DNA from: Veillonellaceae bacterium
Lineage (GTDB): Bacteria > Bacillota > Negativicutes > JAAYSF01
Assembly: GCA_012523975.1 (NCBI GenBank)
Contig: JAAYSF010000065.1
Location: 1 to 64,000 of the forward strand
Reading direction: 5' to 3'
Length of the DNA: 64,000 nucleotides
Shown: piece by piece, positions 16,330-24,556 of the stretch
Layout of the letters: each line of letters starts with the position of its first letter
Position numbering within the stretch: the stretch's first letter is position 1
Position numbers and translations under genes: made by a program
Notes under the pieces: model-generated
Told to the model about the DNA's origin: nothing
Database searches by the model: none
What the model saw: only the letters and a program-made list of their open reading frames with translations

Positions 16330-17118
16330 GTGAAAGATGTTCAAAACGCAGCAGATGAACGCGGTATAGATATTCAGAAAGTTGGTATTAGCGACGTACA
16401 TTTGCCTTTTTTTATAAAAACTAAATCTGGCGCAATGCAATCAGTTTTAGCCCGGATTACACTTACTGTTGATTTGCCAAAAGAATATAAGGGTACTCAT
16501 ATGAGCCGGTTTGTTGAAGTCCTAAGTGACTGGAGCCAAAAACCGGTATCAAGCCGGGAAATGGAGTGTATCCTTAGCGATACTATTACAAGGTTAAATG
16601 CTAAAAGCGCCCAGCTCGATATCAAGTTTAAGTACTTTATCGAGAAAAAAGCTCCGGTCAGCGGCTTGACAAGTATGCTTGACTTGGATTGTCTATTCTC
16701 GGGCACCCTGACACAAGGAGGACGCATGGATTTTACAATGGGTTTGGACGTTCCTTTTACCTCACTATGTCCATGCAGCAAAGAAATATCAGCATATGGA
16801 GCACATAATCAGCGGGGGCTGATGAAGGTAAAACTTAAACACTCTCATGGCAAATTTATTTGGATCGAAGATTTAGCACAACTTATGGAATCCCAGGGGA
16901 GCTGCCCTGTTTATCCATTGCTAAAGCGCGAAGATGAAAAATACGTCACTGAGAAAGCTTACGAAAATCCCAAATTTGTTGAAGATATACTTAGGGATTT
17001 AGTATTAGCGCTTCGCCGATTACCCTACGTGTATTGGTTCGAGATACAATGTGAAAATTTCGAGTCAATCCATAATCACAATGCGTATGCGATGCATGTC
17101 GAATTTGTTGAACAGTAA
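16330..17118 (+). CDS. folE2: GTP cyclohydrolase FolE2 (type IB)
   Basis: FolE2 makes 7,8-dihydroneopterin triphosphate from GTP, the common precursor of folate and of deazaguanines. The 262-residue product carries the catalytic TSLCPCSKEIS motif with its metal-binding cysteine (near residues 144-154) and the following GAHNQRG, both diagnostic of the IB rather than the IA enzyme. GTG 16330 is preferred: AGGAG lies at 16317-16321 and the product begins MKDVQNAADERG, typical of the family. A GTG at 16321 would overlap the ribosome binding site. It is 11 bases after queC and 17 bases before the methyltransferase. Confidence 0.94.
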   Translation: MKDVQNAADERGIDIQKVGISDVHLPFFIKTKSGAMQSVLARITLTVDLPKEYKGTHMSRFVEVLSDWSQKPVSSREMECILSDTITRLNAKSAQLDIKFKYFIEKKAPVSGLTSMLDLDCLFSGTLTQGGRMDFTMGLDVPFTSLCPCSKEISAYGAHNQRGLMKVKLKHSHGKFIWIEDLAQLMESQGSCPVYPLLKREDEKYVTEKAYENPKFVEDILRDLVLALRRLPYVYWFEIQCENFESIHNHNAYAMHVEFVEQ

Positions 17119-17135
17119 ATAAAGGGTTGTGACAG

Positions 17136-19112
17136 ATGAATTGGAAACGCTTTAAAGATCAAGCAGCTACAGTTCAAACTTGGCTCAGAGCCAATAATTA
17201 TAGCGACAATAGCATTATGTACAAAATTTTTGTGCTAATATTGCGTGGTGCTGAGAATCCTTATGTAATTATGGCAGCTGCGCTTAAAAATACCACTGTG
17301 CGTGAGACTGCTAAAGCCAATTTATCTATTATAAGACCTTTAGATTACTTGCCGGATAATATTTATGAGCAAATAGCTCGCTGGGTACTTATCTTGCCTC
17401 GTAAACCCGATATCCTTGGCGAAATATACGAAACACTTGCTTTGGATCGCCGAATAAAGGGGCTATATTACACTCCTCAGGCCATTATTGATTTCATTCT
17501 TGCTAAGACTGTTAGCCAATGCGATGTTAGACTCACTCCAAAAGTAAAAATCCTGGATCCAGCCTGTGGCTGCGGTAGTTTCTTACTGAAAGCCTACGAT
17601 TTGCTATTTGCAAAATTTGTTGAAGCGAGAGAGCAAATAGAACTGCCAAACCCAATTACTGATTTGTCTGACCTTGAAATTCATAACCACATACTTAATT
17701 ATAATTTATGGGGTGCGGATATTGATAGCTTAGCCTGCGATATCACTTTTGCTAGTTTAGTGCTAAAAAACAACTCTCCTGAGGCTAGCGCCGATCCGAA
17801 TATTATCGTGACTGATAGTTTAAATCAGCGCGATAATATCTCAACGCAGCAAGAACGAAACTTTTGGTCACAGCAATACCATTATGTAATTGGAAATCCA
17901 CCTTATCTATCATTTGGCTTACGGGGTGCAAAAAAAGCAGACTCAGAATACCTTGACTATCTACGGAGTACTTATTCGACTGCTCAGTATAAACTCAGTA
18001 TCTATGTATTGTTTATGCAGCGCGGTATCGAAATGCTATCAGCTGGCGGAAAGCTCGGGTTTATTGTTCCCGATAGTTTTTTGCTCGGGCGTTACTTTTC
18101 GAAAATTAGAGAATATATCTTAGAAAACACCCAAATCGACTTGATAGCCCATATTTCCTCGCCAATCTTTAAAAAGGCTACTACTGGATATTTGACTATT
18201 TGTGTTTTTACAAAACGAAGCAAACCTACCGTTAATGAAGATTCTTTATTTAGTATATATCAGCTGCATGAGTCAGAACTTAACCCTAATACACAGCCAC
18301 AGTGTCAATACCAACAAACCTATTTTAATTCAATGCCCCATAAGCGATTTCGGATATTTTTTTCTGAACAGGCCAAACAACTAGTAGATCGTTTGGACAG
18401 AATGGGAGTTGCTTTAAAAGAATATGCTTCAGGTCATAGTGGAATAAGGGCAATATCCGGACAAAGCAGCATAATATCAACTACACCAATTTCCGAAACT
18501 TGGCAGCGTGGCTTAATCTCTGGGAGCCAAGTTCATCGTTACGGCTTAGAATATCAAGGTCACTGGCTTGATATTGATCCAATTAAACTGTACAAAGGCG
18601 GTTGGGATGAACGCATTATCAAGCAGCGTAAAATTTTAGCTAGACAAACAGGTTATTATCTTACCTGCTCTATTGATAATCATGGCTACTTTCATTTAAA
18701 TAACATCCACTCATTCGTAACGACGACGCAGGAAATAAAGTTAGACTATCTCTTGCTGCTCCTTAACTCACGGCTGTTATCATTCTATTATCATATCGTC
18801 ACCATGGAGTTTGGAAGAACTATGGCTCAATGCGATATTGAAACATTAGAGCTATTGCCGATTGTAGTTGATAAGCAACTTAACCAGCAGGCAGCGAATC
18901 TAGTAGCAATCATGGAGACTTGCGTAAGAGAAAGCATAAAAAAAGGCTGCAATGTCTCTCGAAAATCTATTGCTTTTAACGAGTATCTAAATCAGCTTGT
19001 ATATCATGCTTATAACCTATCCGATGACGATATAAGGTATATAGAGGAATATGAGTTCAAGTTAAGCAAGGACTCAGGCAAAAAACTCGGCAAAAGAAAT
19101 ATTTATTTATAG
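17136..19112 (+). CDS. Solitary N6-adenine DNA methyltransferase (Eco57I/TaqI type, CamA-like)
   Basis: This is a predicted SAM-dependent adenine-N6 DNA methyltransferase of 658 residues. Residues 1-100 are helical and unassigned. GLYYTPQAIIDFIL (about 108-121) is followed by SAM motif I, DPACGCGSFLLKAYD (about 139-153), then HILNYNLWGADID, and the catalytic motif IV NPPY near 253-256. The C-terminal 300 residues look like a TaqI-type specificity domain. No nuclease motif was seen in it, and no restriction gene lies beside it. The core resembles, from memory, the orphan sporulation-linked methyltransferase CamA of C. difficile. It starts 17 bases after folE2 and is probably co-transcribed with queC-folE2. 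The recognition sequence is unknown. Confidence 0.88.
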   Translation: MNWKRFKDQAATVQTWLRANNYSDNSIMYKIFVLILRGAENPYVIMAAALKNTTVRETAKANLSIIRPLDYLPDNIYEQIARWVLILPRKPDILGEIYETLALDRRIKGLYYTPQAIIDFILAKTVSQCDVRLTPKVKILDPACGCGSFLLKAYDLLFAKFVEAREQIELPNPITDLSDLEIHNHILNYNLWGADIDSLACDITFASLVLKNNSPEASADPNIIVTDSLNQRDNISTQQERNFWSQQYHYVIGNPPYLSFGLRGAKKADSEYLDYLRSTYSTAQYKLSIYVLFMQRGIEMLSAGGKLGFIVPDSFLLGRYFSKIREYILENTQIDLIAHISSPIFKKATTGYLTICVFTKRSKPTVNEDSLFSIYQLHESELNPNTQPQCQYQQTYFNSMPHKRFRIFFSEQAKQLVDRLDRMGVALKEYASGHSGIRAISGQSSIISTTPISETWQRGLISGSQVHRYGLEYQGHWLDIDPIKLYKGGWDERIIKQRKILARQTGYYLTCSIDNHGYFHLNNIHSFVTTTQEIKLDYLLLLLNSRLLSFYYHIVTMEFGRTMAQCDIETLELLPIVVDKQLNQQAANLVAIMETCVRESIKKGCNVSRKSIAFNEYLNQLVYHAYNLSDDDIRYIEEYEFKLSKDSGKKLGKRNIYL

Positions 19113-19293
19113 GGAGCCTTTTGGTTCCTCATTTAGTAAGATAGGCTATCGAGGAGTAATTTGTGATATATAGGTTTTCCTGAAATTGCTATACTTCATT
19201 AATTATGGTAGCATATATATATTTGAGTGGTAAATAAAGAGTGTCTACCAGAAAAAAACGAACGTATGTTTTTGCTCTTTGGGGAGTTGACTA

Positions 19294-20277
19294 ATGGCAA
19301 AATTTTATCAGCGGCTTGCCTTATTAATCCTTATTGTCGGTTCAATTTCGGCAGCCTTAATATATTTCACCGTAGATATAAATACTCTTCATCACCTAAG
19401 TGCATTTCAGCCTTGGTCCTTAGGGTTAGCATTTGTGATGCTAGCAGTTGGACTATTTTTTGACGGAACAAGGCTTACGCATCTGGTGAAAATTTCCGGC
19501 GAGCAAATTACCCTGCGGCAAGCTGTTCATGTCGTATTTAGCAACTATTTTCTCGCCTTACTTACGCCTGGAGCGGCTGGGGGAGCTGTTGCTCAAGTTA
19601 TGTTTTTACGCAAAGCCGGCGTGCCTATCGGTAAGGCTACAGTATTAGTAGTTGTGAGAACTATCTTATCAATTCTATTTTTATTTATCTGCTTGCCGAT
19701 TGTTTTTTTTAACGACCCTGGCCTCATACCATGGATATCAGAGAAAATCATTATAGTAATCTCAGTATTCATTGCAGTTTTTATTTTAGCTTCGATATGG
19801 CTTTTTAGAACAAATGCCTTAAATACACTGCTTGTCCGACTAACCAAGCGCTTGGGCCATAGATATCGCCGTCGAATATTTGCAACCTATCGTGATGTAC
19901 GCGGCGCGGTTTTCATGCTTTCATCAGCGCCGCTTAGTATGCTTATGGTACTAGTAGAGTCAGCTATAAGCCTACTTGCTTTATATAGTGTTGTTCCTAT
20001 TCTTTTTATGGGAATGGGCGTAACAGCCGACTGGTTACTAATAATGGGCAGAATGATTTTGCTTAATATTTTACTATATTTTGCGCCGACCCCTGGCGGA
20101 TCAGGCATTGCTGAAGGCGGCTTTGTTTTGCTGTTCAGTGCCTTTGTTCCGTCGGGAATGGTTGGAATTGCAGCAGTTACATGGCGTATTTTAGTTGAAT
20201 ACTTACCCTTTACAATTGGTCTTTACTATACAGTAAAGGTTTTTGGCCGTGACTTTTTATCAAAACAGATAAAATAG
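19294..20277 (+). CDS. Lysylphosphatidylglycerol synthase/flippase-like membrane protein (UPF0104 family)
   Basis: This is a 327-residue polytopic membrane protein of the family that includes the transmembrane half of MprF, with about eight hydrophobic segments. Family hallmarks are the LLTPGAAGGAVAQVMFLRKAG stretch near residues 89-109 and the C-terminal FAPTPGGSGIAEGGF near 263-277. Such proteins are implicated in moving lipids or lipid-linked sugars across the membrane; the substrate is not predictable. It lacks the soluble aminoacyl-transferase domain of full MprF. GGGGAG precedes ATG 19294, and an epimerase gene follows 13 bases downstream, suggesting a glycolipid or envelope-polysaccharide role. 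Confidence 0.82.
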   Translation: MAKFYQRLALLILIVGSISAALIYFTVDINTLHHLSAFQPWSLGLAFVMLAVGLFFDGTRLTHLVKISGEQITLRQAVHVVFSNYFLALLTPGAAGGAVAQVMFLRKAGVPIGKATVLVVVRTILSILFLFICLPIVFFNDPGLIPWISEKIIIVISVFIAVFILASIWLFRTNALNTLLVRLTKRLGHRYRRRIFATYRDVRGAVFMLSSAPLSMLMVLVESAISLLALYSVVPILFMGMGVTADWLLIMGRMILLNILLYFAPTPGGSGIAEGGFVLLFSAFVPSGMVGIAAVTWRILVEYLPFTIGLYYTVKVFGRDFLSKQIK

Positions 20278-20290
20278 GAGGCTGCTTCTT

Positions 20291-21241
20291 ATGAAGCTGC
20301 TTGTAACAGGCGGCGCCGGCTTTATAGGTTCGCATATAGTTGATAAGCTTATAGAGACAAACCACCAAGTTGTAATAGTCGATGACCTAAGTTTAGGAGT
20401 CAAGGAAAACCTTAACCCAGGTGCTCAGTTTATAGAGATGGATATTCGCTGTAGATCTCTGAATGATCTCATCGAACAAGAGAAATTTGATATTGTAATT
20501 CACCAGGCCGCCCAAACGATGGTTTCTACATCTATTGAAAATCCATTCCTGGATTGTAATATCAATATTACCGGAACAGTAAATCTGCTCGAGGCCTGTC
20601 GTAAAAACTGTGTAAAAAGAATAATATATTCCTCGTCAGCCGCTGTTTATGGTGGCGAAAACAGTTTACCAATAAAAGAGACTGCTTCGCTCAATCCTAC
20701 TTCGTTTTATGGGTTGAGCAAGTTAACTGTAGAAAAATATTTTGAGCTTTACCACAAGTTTTTTGGCTTGCAATATATTATACTTCGCTACGCTAATGTT
20801 TACGGTGAACGTCAAGCTGCTTCAGACGCGGGGGGCGTTATTAGTATTTTTACCAGAAAAGTTCAAAATGGTGAAAAAGTTTACATAAACGGTGACGGCA
20901 GCCAAACTCGCGACTTTATCTATGTCGGAGACGTAGCGTGGGCCAATATACAGGCATTACTCACTCCTTATGTAAATCGTGTATATAATATTAGTACTCA
21001 GACAGAAACTAGCCTCAATACTTTATTTGACCTAATAGCTAAAATTTCCGGCAGAACAGTTGAACGACAATACCTTAGCCCTCGTGCTGGCGATATCTAC
21101 CGTTCCTCACTCTTAAACAAATCAGCACGCAAATATCTATGCTGGTATCCTACGACTACATTAACGGACGGATTAACTCGCACTTATAATTTTTTCAAGA
21201 GTAGACGAATAGACAAAGATACCTTGCAAGGTTACAAATAA
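20291..21241 (+). CDS. NAD-dependent epimerase/dehydratase (UDP-glucose 4-epimerase-like)
   Basis: This is a 316-residue short-chain dehydrogenase of the extended class acting on nucleotide sugars. It shows the Rossmann motif TGGAGFIGSH (residues 6-15), the catalytic serine context SSSAAVYGG, the YxxxK motif YGLSK near 139-143, and a C-terminal substrate segment RAGDIYRSSL. It is most like GalE-type UDP-hexose 4-epimerases, but related UDP-glucuronate epimerases or dehydratases cannot be excluded. GGAGG lies upstream, and 13 bases separate it from the flippase-like gene. Confidence 0.85.
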   Translation: MKLLVTGGAGFIGSHIVDKLIETNHQVVIVDDLSLGVKENLNPGAQFIEMDIRCRSLNDLIEQEKFDIVIHQAAQTMVSTSIENPFLDCNINITGTVNLLEACRKNCVKRIIYSSSAAVYGGENSLPIKETASLNPTSFYGLSKLTVEKYFELYHKFFGLQYIILRYANVYGERQAASDAGGVISIFTRKVQNGEKVYINGDGSQTRDFIYVGDVAWANIQALLTPYVNRVYNISTQTETSLNTLFDLIAKISGRTVERQYLSPRAGDIYRSSLLNKSARKYLCWYPTTTLTDGLTRTYNFFKSRRIDKDTLQGYK

Positions 21242-21282
21242 GAGATTCATTAAACAACACTGAGAAATAAAAGCATGATTTA

Positions 21283-21311
21283 TTTACCTTACTGAAAAAC
21301 ATTGATATAAT
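21283..21311 (+). promoter_or_regulatory. Predicted sigma-A promoter of korDABC
   Basis: TTTACC (21283-21288) and a perfect TATAAT (21306-21311) are separated by 17 bases. The start codon of korD lies 54 bases downstream of the -10. Confidence 0.6.
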
Positions 21312-21365
21312 GTAAAGGGATCTAAGATTCGTGGGCATCATCCAAGTGCCAAAGGAGGAATGGTT

Positions 21366-21572
21366 ATGGCATTAACAATTAATACTAAACACTGCAAAGG
21401 TTGTAATATTTGTGTAGCACTTTGTCCTAAACAAGTTTTAGAACTAGATGAAGTAGGCAAAGTTTATGTCAAGAATCCTGAAAAGTGTATCACTTGCGGA
21501 CAATGTGAACTACGTTGCCCTGATTATGTAATCAAAGTGACTAAAGATGCTAGGAAGGTGGAAAGCAAATGA
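21366..21572 (+). CDS. korD: 2-oxoacid:ferredoxin oxidoreductase, ferredoxin-like delta subunit
   Basis: This is a 68-residue 2[4Fe-4S] ferredoxin subunit that passes electrons from the thiamine-diphosphate catalytic core. It has two classic motifs, CKGCNICVALCP and CITCGQCELRCP. ATG 21366 is preferred over ATG 21360 because AGGAGG at 21353-21358 would be only one base from the latter. The stop overlaps the korA start in an ATGA junction, so korDABC is one coupled operon. Confidence 0.93.
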   Translation: MALTINTKHCKGCNICVALCPKQVLELDEVGKVYVKNPEKCITCGQCELRCPDYVIKVTKDARKVESK

Positions 21573-22708
21573 CCAAAGCACGTTTGATGCAAGGAAATCA
21601 GGCTTGCGCCGAAGGTGCTATTGCTGCCGGCGTAACTTTTTTTGCCGGTTACCCAATAACACCTAGTACTGAAATAGCTGAAATCTTAGCTGAAAAACTA
21701 CCGCAAATCGGTGGTAAATTCATTCAAATGGAAGATGAAATTGCCAGTATGGGCGCAGTATGCGGTGCCTCTTTAACTGGTACTAAAGCAATAACTGCAA
21801 CAAGCGGTCCCGGGTTTTCTTTAAAGCAGGAGTTAATTGGATATGCGGCTATGGCCGAGCTGCCGGTGGTTATTGTTAACGTTCAACGTTCCGGTCCGAG
21901 TACTGGATTGCCGACTTCTCCAGCCCAAGGTGACGTTATGCAAGCTCGCTGGGGCACTCATGGAGACCATGGCGTTATTGCATTGTCACCCGGTTCGGTT
22001 AGAGAAGCTTTTGACATAACAGTTAAGGCTTTTAATTTTGCAGAAAAATTCCGTGTTCCGGTAATTCTTCTACTTGACGAAGTAATCGGTCACATGAGAG
22101 AACGTGTCGAATTGCCAGAGGCAAAAGACATAGAAATAATTAGCCGAAAAAAACCAACCGTTTCACCGGAAGAATATCAAGCTTATAAGCCCGATGCTGA
22201 TGGTGTACCGCCTATGGCGTCCTTTGGCGAGGGATATTATTATCATGTAACTGGTCTCATGCATGATTACAATGGTCTGCCCACTCAAAATGCGGCGATG
22301 ACGACTGAAGTTATTAATCGATTCCATACAAAACTAGAAAATGCTAAAGATGAAATTACGCTCTATACCGAAGACTATATGGAAGACGCCAAAGTAATTG
22401 TAATCGCTTATGGGGGAACAGCACGCGCGGCCATTGCAGCAGTCAAAGCGGCAAGATCGCAAGGTATTAAAGCCGGTTTGCTTAAACTGATTACAATCTG
22501 GCCATTCCCTGGGCATATTATCCAAAAAGCGACTGAAAAGGCTCACACTATTATCGTACCGGAAATGAACTACGGACAGCTAGTCGGTGAAGTTCAACGT
22601 TATATCGGTATGGACAAAGTTGTGCCTGTTAACAGATACGATGGGCTGTTCTTTAAACCTGAGGAAATCCTTGAGCCTATTAAAAAAGCCGTAGGAGGTG
22701 CTAAATAA
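21569..22708 (+). CDS. korA: 2-oxoacid (2-oxoglutarate):ferredoxin oxidoreductase alpha subunit
   Basis: KorA is the alpha subunit of a CoA-dependent 2-oxoacid:ferredoxin oxidoreductase that reversibly links 2-oxoglutarate to succinyl-CoA plus reduced ferredoxin. The 379-residue protein shows the pyrimidine-binding region (GYPITPSTEIAEIL near residues 29-42, then MEDEIASMGAVCGAS) and ATSGPGFSLKQE. These are typical of KorA/VorB-type alpha subunits. The exact substrate (2-oxoglutarate versus branched-chain oxoacid) cannot be fixed by motif alone. It overlaps korD by 4 bases and korB by 1. Confidence 0.93.
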   Translation: MTKARLMQGNQACAEGAIAAGVTFFAGYPITPSTEIAEILAEKLPQIGGKFIQMEDEIASMGAVCGASLTGTKAITATSGPGFSLKQELIGYAAMAELPVVIVNVQRSGPSTGLPTSPAQGDVMQARWGTHGDHGVIALSPGSVREAFDITVKAFNFAEKFRVPVILLLDEVIGHMRERVELPEAKDIEIISRKKPTVSPEEYQAYKPDADGVPPMASFGEGYYYHVTGLMHDYNGLPTQNAAMTTEVINRFHTKLENAKDEITLYTEDYMEDAKVIVIAYGGTARAAIAAVKAARSQGIKAGLLKLITIWPFPGHIIQKATEKAHTIIVPEMNYGQLVGEVQRYIGMDKVVPVNRYDGLFFKPEEILEPIKKAVGGAK

Positions 22709-23532
22709 TGGCCGAGATTGAAAAGTATTTGCGTCAATCGGCTTTACCGCATATTTGGTGTCCAGGCTGCGGCAACGGCATAGTATTGGCTTCAATTTTA
22801 CGCGCGATTGATAAGCTACAATTAGATCAAACCAAAACAGTAATCGTTTCGGGTATCGGATGTTCATCACGAGCGTCAGGATATATGAATTTTAACACCA
22901 TACATACCGCGCATGGTCGCGCTCTTACTTTCGCAACAGGTATTAAGCTTGCGAATCCTGAACTAAATGTCATTGTTATTACCGGTGATGGTGATTCTAC
23001 CGCTATCGGTGGCAATCATTTTATCCATGCGGCTCGTCGCAATATCGATATTACTACAATTATCTTTAACAACAACATTTACGGTATGACCGGCGGTCAG
23101 TATTCACCTCTAACCCCGACCAACAGCAAGGCTACAACGTCTCCATTTGGACATATTGAACGTCCATTTGATATTCCTGCGCTGGCAAAAGCGGCAGGAG
23201 CAACCTATGTTGCCCGTGGTACGGCCTACCATGCAACTCTACTTACCGACGTGATTGTAAAAGGCATTCAAAATAAAGGTTTCTCAGTAATTGATGCTAT
23301 AACTCAGTGTCCAATATCATTTGGACGCAAGAACAAAATGGGCTCGCCGGCTAAGATGCTAGAATGGCAGCGTGACAATGCTGTTATGATTCAAGCTGCT
23401 GCTAAGCTAAAACCGGAAGATCTTAAAGGTAAATTCATTATCGGCGAACTTCACCATGAAGAAGCACCTGAGTATACTGCCGAATATGCAAAATTAATTG
23501 AGCGAGTGCAGCAGAAAGGGGGAAATCGCTAA
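22708..23532 (+). CDS. korB: 2-oxoacid (2-oxoglutarate):ferredoxin oxidoreductase beta subunit
   Basis: KorB binds the thiamine diphosphate-Mg cofactor. The 274-residue protein shows the cluster-ligand start HIWCPGCGNG near residues 14-23, the GIGCSSR loop, and the ThDP motif TGDGDSTAIGGNHFIHAARRN. The segment FNNNIYGMTGGQYSPLTPT is characteristic of the beta subunit. Junctions with korA (TAATG) and korC (TAATG) are one-base overlaps. Confidence 0.94.
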   Translation: MAEIEKYLRQSALPHIWCPGCGNGIVLASILRAIDKLQLDQTKTVIVSGIGCSSRASGYMNFNTIHTAHGRALTFATGIKLANPELNVIVITGDGDSTAIGGNHFIHAARRNIDITTIIFNNNIYGMTGGQYSPLTPTNSKATTSPFGHIERPFDIPALAKAAGATYVARGTAYHATLLTDVIVKGIQNKGFSVIDAITQCPISFGRKNKMGSPAKMLEWQRDNAVMIQAAAKLKPEDLKGKFIIGELHHEEAPEYTAEYAKLIERVQQKGGNR

Positions 23533-24065
23533 TGTGGCAAATAAGCCTTAGTGGAACAGGCGGACAAGGTTTAATCCTTGCCGGTATCATTTTAGCCGAA
23601 GCTGCTATTTTAGACGGTAAAGAGGCTATCCAGACTCAATCTTACGGACCGGAAGCCCGGGGCGGAGCAAGTAAGTCTGAAGTAATAATCAGCAGCGAAA
23701 CCATCGACTACCCCAAAGTTCTTTCGGCTGATTTGCTTCTTGCTATGAGTCAAGAAGCCTGCGTTAAATATATTAACGTTTTGAAAAAGAACGGAAAACT
23801 AATCATAGATACTACCTATGTAAAAGAGCTACCTTCGGTTGATGCACAACTATTACAATTGCCCATTACCAAAGCCGCTCGCGAGCAGCTTGGCAACGCA
23901 ATGTTCGCAAATATTATTGCTCTCGGGGCCTTGGTAGGAGCAACGAGTCTTGTTAGCGAAGAGTCTTTAGTTGCTGCAGTGCTTCACCGTGTTCCTAAAG
24001 GTACAGAAGATATTAACCAGAAAGCTCTACAAATCGGCCTTGATATGGGGAAATGTGAGGCTTAA
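23532..24065 (+). CDS. korC: 2-oxoacid (2-oxoglutarate):ferredoxin oxidoreductase gamma subunit
   Basis: KorC is the small gamma subunit that helps bind CoA. The 177-residue product begins with SGTGGQGLILAG (residues 5-16) and has QSYGPEARGGASKSEV near 36-51, both diagnostic of the family. It ends the korDABC set; the VOC-family gene starts 3 bases after its stop and is likely in the same transcript. Confidence 0.93.
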   Translation: MWQISLSGTGGQGLILAGIILAEAAILDGKEAIQTQSYGPEARGGASKSEVIISSETIDYPKVLSADLLLAMSQEACVKYINVLKKNGKLIIDTTYVKELPSVDAQLLQLPITKAAREQLGNAMFANIIALGALVGATSLVSEESLVAAVLHRVPKGTEDINQKALQIGLDMGKCEA

Positions 24066-24068
24066 TCT

Positions 24069-24443
24069 ATGTATGAAGTCGCTCATATTGGTGTTGTCGT
24101 TAAAGACGCCCAGCTATCGAGTAAGTTCTATTGTGATGTCTTAGGGTGCGAAGTTTATGAAATTATAGAGAGTACTGAACTCAAGCTAATAATGCTGAAA
24201 TCCGGTAGCCAGATAATTGAGTTGGTTCAATACTTCCATGACAAAGAATGTGAACGTGGTGCAGGAATAGTCGATCATATTGCATTTATCGTTCCCAACA
24301 TGGATTTGGCTGTGAAACAATTAGCACGCCATAACGTTCCACTCCTTCAAGATAAGCCTAAGGTTCTGCCTGATAAGAAAATAATGTTCTTTAGCGGGCC
24401 AGATGGAGAACGCTTGGAATTCATTGAAATTCTATCTAATTAG
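24069..24443 (+). CDS. VOC-family protein, methylmalonyl-CoA epimerase-like
   Basis: This is a 124-residue glyoxalase/bleomycin-resistance fold protein with two beta-alpha-beta-beta-beta modules. Likely metal ligands are His6 (VAHIGVVV), a glutamate in QIIELVQ, His in VDHIAFIV and a glutamate in GERLEFIEI. This pattern fits methylmalonyl-CoA epimerase, which would connect succinyl-CoA from korDABC with propionate metabolism. No mutase or decarboxylase gene is nearby, so a glyoxalase-type activity remains possible. It is placed 3 bases after korC and before a strong bidirectional terminator. Confidence 0.75.
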   Translation: MYEVAHIGVVVKDAQLSSKFYCDVLGCEVYEIIESTELKLIMLKSGSQIIELVQYFHDKECERGAGIVDHIAFIVPNMDLAVKQLARHNVPLLQDKPKVLPDKKIMFFSGPDGERLEFIEILSN

Positions 24444-24449
24444 CTAAAT

Positions 24450-24490
24450 AAAGAAAAGGATATCTCAATCACTGAGATATCCTTTTCTTT
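24450..24490. terminator. Terminator after the kor/VOC operon
   Basis: A perfect 18-bp inverted repeat with the 5-base loop ATCAC has an A-rich left arm and a right arm ending in CTTTTCTTT. It follows the VOC gene stop by six bases. Confidence 0.92.
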
Positions 24491-24522
24491 ACCATCATAA
24501 TAGTTGAGAAACAAGCACAATT

Positions 24523-24550
24523 AAAACCTAGCCAGTAATGGCTAGGTTTT
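24523..24550. terminator. Terminator of the lut genes (- strand)
   Basis: A perfect 11-bp stem (AAAACCTAGCC/GGCTAGGTTTT) with a 6-base loop sits 6 bases beyond the stop of the - strand lutB-lutA fusion. Read on the - strand the hairpin is followed by TTTTAATT. It is convergent with the preceding terminator. Confidence 0.85.
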
Positions 24551-24556
24551 AATTTA

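Noticed and set aside
19119-19136. Possible terminator GAGCC-TTTT-GGTTC after the methyltransferase
   Set aside because: The stem is short with G-U pairs and no T-tract follows.
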